Shown here in pieces: positions 57,436 to 64,000 of a stretch of DNA of 64,000 nucleotides (its first letter is position 1; the number at the start of each line of letters is the position of its first letter). The notes under the pieces are model-generated. The model was not told where the DNA came from. It made no database searches and saw nothing but the letters and a program-made list of their open reading frames with translations. The position numbers and the translations under genes were made by a program. This stretch comes from Aldrovandia affinis (lineage: Eukaryota; Chordata; Actinopteri; Notacanthiformes; Halosauridae): NCBI GenBank assembly GCA_029706075.1, contig JAINUG010000026.1, forward strand, positions 1,347,001 through 1,411,000. Direction: 5' to 3'.

Positions 57436-58235
57436 TATTTGTAGGGATGACCATGTGGAGAATATTTGTTGGAAAATGGTCTGGGCCTTGCACAATATAT
57501 TTAGGCTTCCTAATAAAATCAAAGTCTTATTTTTAAAGAATTAAAAGCTATTAACCTACAAAAACAACTTAAGGTTTAAAATATTAATATTAACTGTGTG
57601 TTTTGTGGGATCAATACAGAAACAACTCTTCTGGATTGTACAGACTCAGATTTCAGTAGATTAACAATATCTGCCGCAACTTCTCTCTTTCACTTAGAAA
57701 TTAGTTTTACTACCCAAGAAATGAAAGAAATCATGATTATTTCATTAATCTTATCATCCTCCCTGCAAAATATCATATTTATAAATGCACATATTTCAAA
57801 CTAAAAGCAGCATTCTATTTTTTTTTTTTTACAAAAGAGACTGAAGAGTATATTAGGACAATTCTGCCCTCCAGTAATATGAAAGCAAGCTCAAATCTTT
57901 TAATATGTATGTCTTTAAAAGTTTTTTGTGAAATGAATGTAACCCACCCCCTGGCTTCATGTTCTTTGTAGTTTCTATGTTCTTCTTTTATCTGCAAAAA
58001 AATACCATGTAGGCTACTGCTTGTACTCACTCTCACATCCTAGTGGTTCATAGTGGTAATTTTGTGTGGCAACACTTAAAAATATGGCCCCTGGTGGTTG
58101 GATAAATATGACTGTTATGTAGTTTGTTATATAGATACATTACTGACACAATCCCTGCTTCCTAATGTATTAAAGTAAGTTTAAATATATGAAGTATCAG
58201 GACTGTATGTATACACGGTATATGTTACAATTATT
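57436..58235. other. No feature recognised
   Basis: AT-rich, with a T-run at 57818-57830. Open frames at 57598-57804 (+) and 57815-58036 (-) are unremarkable. Confidence 0.4.
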
Positions 58236-59045
58236 CACATTCCTGTTTTCAGTACATTGTGCACCCTCCACTCACAAGGATAACTCTACTTAGTTGTCTT
58301 ATATGGTGTTCTATGAGATTGGTGAACATATTTGGGGGATCTTTGACCATTCCTCAATACATAATCGTTCAAGATTCTTCTGATCCTTTGGTCTGAGCTT
58401 GTGGATTGTCCTCTTCAATTCAAACCAAACATTTCCAAAATCTGGAGACTGAGATGGCCATTTGTGGTCAGTTAACCATTTATTGGTTGATTTCAGGCAT
58501 CCTTGGGATCATTGTCTTGCTGAAAGATAAATTTTTGGGCCGGTTTCAGCCACCTTGTAGAGGGAACCAGGTTTTTGGCCAACATATCTTGGAACTTGCT
58601 GGAGGTCCACCTCCATATTTCACTGTAGGTATGATGTTCTTTTCAACATAGCTGGTGAGCATGGCCGAATCTCCAAATGTGGCCCTTGGCTTTTTCTTTG
58701 TCTCTCAAACTATATTTTTTTCTGGCAACCCTTCCAAAACGTCTATTGGCATGGATTTGGCATCTGATGGTAGATTTGGAGACTTTATTAACTCAATAGT
58801 GGAAAGTGGTATCTTTATTTATTTTTATTTTTTTTTTACCATCTCCTGTCCCTTGAAGGTCAACAACCCTTTGTCCTGTTTCTTCTGAGAGTTCCTTGTC
58901 TTTCCTAGTGATGGACGACAAATGGATCTTACATTTGTGTTATCTAATTTTTGTACCCCAATGAAACCGGAAGCCATAGCAGGCCATAATACAGTTCACT
59001 AAGATTGAACTTGTAGCATTTATTTTTGTTGGATTCTATTAAAAA
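58236..59045 (-). mobile_element. Tc1-like transposon remnant, diverged family
   Basis: Antisense transposase phrases remain, such as TCTGGAGACTGAGATGGCCA, CTTGGGATCATTGTCTTGCT and CCATATTTCACTGTAGGTAT (inverse of the conserved region around the second catalytic Asp). Frames are heavily broken, and terminal repeats are not evident. It differs from the other Tc1-like families in the window. Confidence 0.55.
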
Positions 59046-60507
59046 TTATTTTTAGGCGTGTGAGTAATTGTGAAACATATCTGTTTGGGAAAAATATATT
59101 ATTTGCTAAACAAAATATTTTCCTCTGAGCAATTGTATTTGTATGAAATAATATAATTTTGAAATAATATAAATTGTTTTGAGAATACAACATAGCTCAT
59201 TACCTGTGTTAATTATTTTATGTAGCCTTCTTTGCTAATTTTGGAGGGTAATGTGTATATATCGTATATATACTGTATATGTGTGTGTGTGTGTGTGTGC
59301 GTGCCTGCATGCATGTGTGCATATGTGTATACACCGTAAATTGCGATTTGGTTTCTTGCCAACTGCACATCTGGGATGTATGTTTAATTTATAAGAGGGC
59401 CTTATGCAATAAAAAAAAGATTTCTGAGCAAAATAAAAAGCAATCTTTCAAGGCTGCTGCTCTGTGATTGAAAAGTGTCCTTGAGCTTGTTTTGTTGGTA
59501 ATAGCCGGTCAAAATGGTATTTGGCACAGTGTAATGCTGGTCAGTTCAGAGAGACTCATTTCTCTCCAGCAGGTTGATGGGGTGTTTTTCTCTTTAATCC
59601 AACCTGGGGCTCAGACAGGACCGTAGCTGAATGGCTGAATTCGTCTCTGTCACTTTCCCACAAACCCCAGGATGATCAAAGGTCAGCCAGCTGTCAGGAA
59701 ATAATTCAATATGTCAACCTTTTAACGCATCTCCATCTACAATAGCCTGTGTGACATCACCATACCAAAGGAATTTCACCTCATTCAGGGATGAAGACAG
59801 CTTCACATTGCTCACAACACAAAAGCTCCAGCTCTGTGTTTTTCTTCTTTTCTTTTCTTTCCACTTTTAAAAAAGCCTTCGACAGGCCATTTTTAAAATG
59901 ATAAAATATGATGTGTGATAAAATGAGATATTGCTGCATCATAATGGGAAATAAATACTATTTGATATATATCTGAACAAGCTACAGCACCACTTTAACC
60001 TTACATGTTTTTTGATAAAATTGTCTTCCTTCTCTAATCATCACAGTGATTTCTCTGCAGAATTAACAATACTCCTGGAAGTCAATTTCTCTGTGGATCG
60101 CATCATCAGACAATGTATCTCATTCCAGTCCACACACACATACGCACACTCACACATACACCCACATGCACACATACACACATTCACTGCCTTGTATAAA
60201 AATACTTAATGGTAACGTAGTTGACATGGGTAGCAGAGTTGACTGGACATCAAAAAGAAGAACAACGTATTGAACTAATTCATTAGTTTAATCTAATTTA
60301 CCATAATATATTTTACATGAAGCTAATGTATGTCATATTGCATAAATGCATAAATAATTGGACACAATTATTTCTCTGTAAATCTCATTCAGGATTACAC
60401 TTGTAGATGTAGAAACAATTACCCACAGAAATGTTTAAAGCTGCAGTATGTAGCTGTGCAGTAAAAAATAACTCATAAAAATAATAGTTTGCAATTGTTA
60501 AGAACTT
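59046..60507. other. No gene; TG and CA microsatellites
   Basis: (TG)n at 59278-59300 and a CA-rich array at 60127-60182. No other feature. Confidence 0.5.
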
Positions 60508-61560
60508 TACAGTCTTGGCCAAAAATATTGACACCCTTGCACGTTTTTTAAAAAAGCTCACAATTTTCTCTACAATAAGTTGAAATTGACAAAAGTATTT
60601 GGTCTCCACAATTCTTTATTTCACTGTTAATAGTACAGAACCTTTGTTTTTGATTCAGAACATATCATTTGAAATCATAAATTAAACAGAAATCATGAAA
60701 TAAACAAAATTATTGACACCCTAGATTTAATATTTGGTAGCACAGCCTTTGGAGAAAATAACTGCAATCAAGCCCTTCCTATAGCCATTAATGAGATTCC
60801 TACACCTTTCTACTGGCAGTTTGGTCCGCTCTTCTTTTACAAACTGCTCCAGTTCTCTCAGATTTGAAGGGTGCCTTCTCCCAACTGTTGTTCTTAGATC
60901 TCTCCACAGGTGTCCAATGTGATTTATATCAGGGCCGGTATGTATAAAGCATTTCAGAGTAGGAGTGCTGATCTAGGATCAGTTTAGCCTTTTAGCTCAT
61001 AATGGATTAGGTTAGGATATGGACAGGGGGAAACCTGATCAGCACTCTTGATCTGAGATGCTTCATACATACCAGCGCTGGACTCATTGACTCAAAACAG
61101 TCCAGCATTTTGTCTTGAACCATTCCTGGGTGCTGTTTGAAGTGTGTTTCAGGTCATTGTCCTGCTGGAACACCCATGACCTTCGACAGAGACACAACCT
61201 TCTGATACTGGGTTGAACATTGTGCTCCAAAATAACTTGGTAATCTCCTGATTTCATGATTCAATGCACAGATTCAAGGCACCAAATGCCAGAGGCAGCA
61301 AAGCAACCCCAAAATATCAGTGAACCTGCTCCATGTTAGACAGTTTTTTTCTTTGAATGCTTCATTTTGTTTTCTGTGAACATAGAGTTGATAACAATGC
61401 GCACGGTGGACACAGGGACATGAAGTCTCTGGAGATGGACTTGTAGCCTTGAGATTGTCCATGCTTGGCTACTATCTTCTGTCTAAGCTCCTCAGACAAT
61501 TCTCTGCTTTTCTTTATTTTCTCCATGCTCAGTGTGGTACACGCAGTGACACAAAACAGC
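60508..61560 (-). mobile_element. Tc1-like transposon with nested MITE
   Basis: The left end at TA is CAGTCTTGGCCAAAAATATT with GACACCCTTGCACG. The transposase start codon is at 61526 on minus: MEKIKKSRELSEELRQKIVA, then KHGQSQGYKSISRDF, followed by broken frames down to about 60785. The gene is interrupted by the palindromic MITE 60930-61080. The right end is missing beyond about 61560. Confidence 0.75.
60930..61080. mobile_element. Palindromic hAT-like MITE
   Basis: Ends CAGGGCCGGTATGTATAAAG and, inverted, CAGCGCTGGTATGTATGAAG. Arms AGTAGGAGTGCTGATCTAGG and the diverged inverse surround AATGGATTAGGTTAGGATAT. Same family as 12708-12853. It lies inside the Tc1 transposase. Confidence 0.8.
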
Positions 61561-62283
61561 AATTTTGTGTCACATGCTATTTTCTGTCACGTGCTATTTT
61601 CTGTATATCCTTTCCTATAGATCATTGTTTTGCCTCTCATCTAACCTCTAACCATCTAACGTCTCTGGCTGTAGACTGGGCTCAGGACTCTGGGGTAGTT
61701 TTTTTCCCTACACCTGCTCTGTTCCTGTGACTTCCAGAATTTCCTCTTACTCCCTTTTTGTCTTTCTGCCACTGACAACCTCATCTCTCTGAAATACAAG
61801 TTAATCCCTTACTTATATTTAAATTAATAAAATGACAACATTAACACTTATAAGATGAGTTGATACAATAGAAGTGATTACATGTAAATTATAAACTTTC
61901 ACATTTTGACTTAAAGGTGCAATATGCAACTTTTTTGAGTAACAATTATGGTTACATAGTCCAATATTCTGAAAGAGTAGGACTTCTAGATGGACAATGT
62001 GCTTTTCAAATCATTCTCAATCCTTCTGAATCAGTCGGTGCCTGGACGTGAGTAAACAGCTTGTCAGGAGCTAGGCCTTCCTCCTGACTGCTAAGGGACT
62101 TGCTATCTCAGTGATGGTGTAGGTGTAAAAAAGCGAGAGCTTGTTGTCACATGATTTGGAGCAATCATGTCCCACGGCTCCCTCCTTCCTGCAGTCAATT
62201 CAGAAATTCCGTAGATTGATTTTGGTGTAAAGAAAGGGGATACAATGTATTAAAAATAAATAAATAAATACACCTTCATTAAA
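61561..62283. other. No feature recognised
   Basis: AAAGGTGCAATATGCAACTT near 61914 resembles the start of small fish MITEs but could not be closed. Confidence 0.35.
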
Positions 62284-62460
62284 GCTGCACTACAGAGTTT
62301 TTGTTCACTAGTGGAAAAGTGGGGCTAGTGAGCCCTTTCATGGGGAGGTTTGCCCTTTCTGTCCAATCAGGTAATTTATTGCCAATATTTTTGTCTATTA
62401 CGAGACCCTTTTGGCTCACTAGCCTCACTTTTCTACTAGTGGACAAAAACTGTAATCAGT
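62284..62460. mobile_element. Short MITE with long inverted repeats
   Basis: The left arm GTTTTTGTTCACTAGTGG with AAAAGTGGGGCTAGTGAGCC (62297-62334) is mirrored by GGCTCACTAGCCTCACTTTT and CTACTAGTGGACAAAAAC (62413-62450). The centre is about 80 bases. The superfamily is not determined. Confidence 0.7.
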
Positions 62461-62531
62461 TAACTGCCAATATATGTATATAACATCATATCTTAATTAA
62501 CTCCTGAAATGTACATGAACATGTGATCATT

Positions 62532-62948
62532 GTCAACTATGTTACCCTGCGTCAACTATGTTAACTTAACTGGGTAACTTAGTTGACGGGTAACATAGTT
62601 GACATTTTTCATATTTCGGGCCTACACTCCACATGCAGGCCTTGAGCCAGTTATCTCATGGTATTTTTCAAATCTAGATTTTATGATCTTTACATAAAAA
62701 ACACTTTATGGCATTTAATAACACTTTTCCCGATAATAGTGGAGTAACTTAGTTGACGTTTAATGAATCTACTCTTGGTCCAGACACTACTTTTTAACAA
62801 ATATTATGAAATATGAGAAGGGAAATACCTCAAGGTCTTCCAATTGTGTTCTTCCTGAGGAAATGACATCACATTATGCAGGTCACATAATTATGGGACA
62901 AACCATTTTTTATTGGGAGGAGTTTTTTCAATGGGTAACATAGTTGAC
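62532..62948. repeat. Clustered 14-15 base motif GTAACATAGTTGAC, both strands
   Basis: Six matches to GTAAC(A/T)TAGTTGAC occur: inverse at 62532-62545 and 62551-62564, direct at 62574-62587, 62590-62603, 62744-62757 and 62935-62948. Two related copies are at 60212-60225 and 60229-60242. The first four form an inverted pair-of-pairs. It may be the internal repeat array of a non-autonomous element. No termini were found. Confidence 0.6.
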
Positions 62949-63319
62949 GATGATTTCTCAGACACGCATTAAATGAGATAGTTCATACCTAAAGTTTAGT
63001 ATAACTACTATATATTTTTTTCTATAATGATTATCCTATGTCCATTAAAGTATAATTATAAAAATATTTCATATATAAGCAGTTTTTAGTGTTTTTTGTT
63101 AAGTTTAAAGGTTGCTGTTTAAAAATTAGGATGGCAGAAAAACTAGATTTTCAATGGTTTTGAGCTTATTTTTGTACAGACATGACAATTCCTTCAATAC
63201 TTAGTGATGTTATTTAATAAAACACTATTATGTATTAAAACAATAATAATACATTTATATGACAAGGCATCAGAGATATATCCCACGGACATGAAATGTA
63301 CCTGCAATTATATAATCAT

Positions 63320-63340
63320 CCATATATATATATATATATT
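63320..63340. repeat. (AT)n microsatellite
   Basis: About ten AT units. Confidence 0.9.
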
Positions 63341-63454
63341 GGCAAGTTTCCCCACGGGGAAAAAAGGAACAAAAAAGCAACAAAACGTGGGAGCATGGAT
63401 TGGTTACTGTGCTGTGCCGTACCGTACTGTGTGGTGGAAAAATGCTATAAAGCT

Positions 63455-63830
63455 GCTGGTTGGCTCATCCTAAGGCACTGTTCTAGTGAGTGGATGAGCC
63501 CCACAGTCTGGTATCGAATCCAGACAGTGTCGGTACCGACTGTGGTAAGCAGCCCCACGGGGTGATGCATAATTAGCAGTAGCATCGCTCAGGGAGGGAG
63601 GGATTCAGTTGGCCAGGTGGTCTACGACTCATCACACACCAGCGATGCCCACAGTCTGCCTGTATAAAGCTGCGTCTGCGTATAAATATGTGTCTTCCAC
63701 TGACTCATGTCTGTGTAAGCTTAACTTGAACACGCTCTCCTGAATTGACAGTGGAGGTTGCAGCGGGCACAGCTTAAGAAACTATTGGGCATTGCAAATT
63801 GGGAGAAAAAAGGGAAAAAGCATCATTTAA
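63455..63830 (+). repeat. tRNA-like SINE, sense copy with related tail
   Basis: The head TGGCTCATCCTAAGGCACTG leads to the B-box-like GGTATCGAATCC. The body CCCCACGGGGTGATGCATAA and GCATCGCTCAGGGAGGGAGG follows, and the tail GCAAATTGGGAGAAAAAAGG is shared with the 375-bp family. The middle differs enough that it may be a sister family with a common 3' end. The start of the element is not sharply defined. Confidence 0.6.
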
Positions 63831-63844
63831 AAAAAAGAAACAAG

Positions 63845-64000
63845 ACAAATGGTTGCTGACCTTCACAAGTCAGGAGATGCTGACAAATGAATCAAGAAAA
63901 ACTAAAGATAACAATTCCACCATTCATAGTCAATAGTCAAGGAGCTTAAAATCAGTGGTAAACATGGTAAAGGATATAAATGCATGTTGCCCCCATGTAC
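63845..64000 (+). mobile_element. Tc1-like transposase scrap at window edge
   Basis: VADLHKSGDADK followed, across frame changes, by NNSTIHSQ and SIVKELKISGKHGKGYK resembles the helix-turn-helix region of Tc1 transposases. It is cut by the window end, so completeness cannot be judged. Confidence 0.4.

Overview
The window reads as non-coding DNA from a ray-finned (teleost) fish. The evidence is the repeat content: HpaI-type tRNA-derived SINEs, fish-type L2-tailed retroposons with (ATCC)n/(ATGA)n ends, at least ten Tc1-like transposon copies or fragments, hAT and Harbinger elements, palindromic MITEs, and long simple arrays ((TAA)n, (CA)n, (TA)n). I could not recognise one host exon, rRNA or canonical tRNA gene in 64 kb. 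The interval is therefore most simply an intergenic stretch or a very large intron. I cannot name the species.

Layout. 0-5 kb: an antisense SINE, then a decayed Harbinger element (two-exon Myb-like gene on +, transposase scrap on -), then a Tc1-like element interrupted by a SINE and by a LINE tail. 5-31 kb: an unclassified element with 28-bp terminal inverted repeats (4941-5876), antisense copies of a tRNA-derived SINE of about 375 bp, degenerate minisatellites (10.5-11.9 kb), a palindromic MITE, a tandemly duplicated segment carrying a 102-bp (TAA)n array (19.5-20.0 kb), two HpaI-type SINEs, and a hAT deletion derivative with a perfect 8-bp target duplication and the last codons of its transposase (23415-24353). 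27.9-38.2 kb: the densest nest. Two near-identical 1.35-kb non-autonomous elements with TTAA target sites each sit inside a different Tc1-like element. Between them lie an antisense LTR fossil, a second Harbinger element with a Myb-like gene and a transposase containing a splice-like insert, and two related LTR fossils. 38-52 kb: mostly unannotatable sequence with nested hAT pieces, a 352-bp SINE with a 10-bp target duplication, a possible antisense LTR and another HpaI SINE. 52-64 kb: a BED zinc-finger exon cut by a Tc1-like element that carries an internal inversion, a Tc1-like element hit by a solo LTR fossil, two more Tc1-like remnants, MITEs, and a cluster of a 14-15 base motif near 62.5-62.95 kb.

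How it works together: nothing here forms a host pathway. The coding-like stretches are transposase or transposon accessory genes, and nearly all are broken. Nested insertions give a relative order: Tc1-like elements came before the TTAA elements, the solo LTR at 55 kb and the MITE at 61 kb. No convincing undescribed functional system was found. The best candidates for new description are repeat families (the TTAA pair, the 4941-5876 element, the 375-bp SINE family, the 62.5-kb motif cluster).
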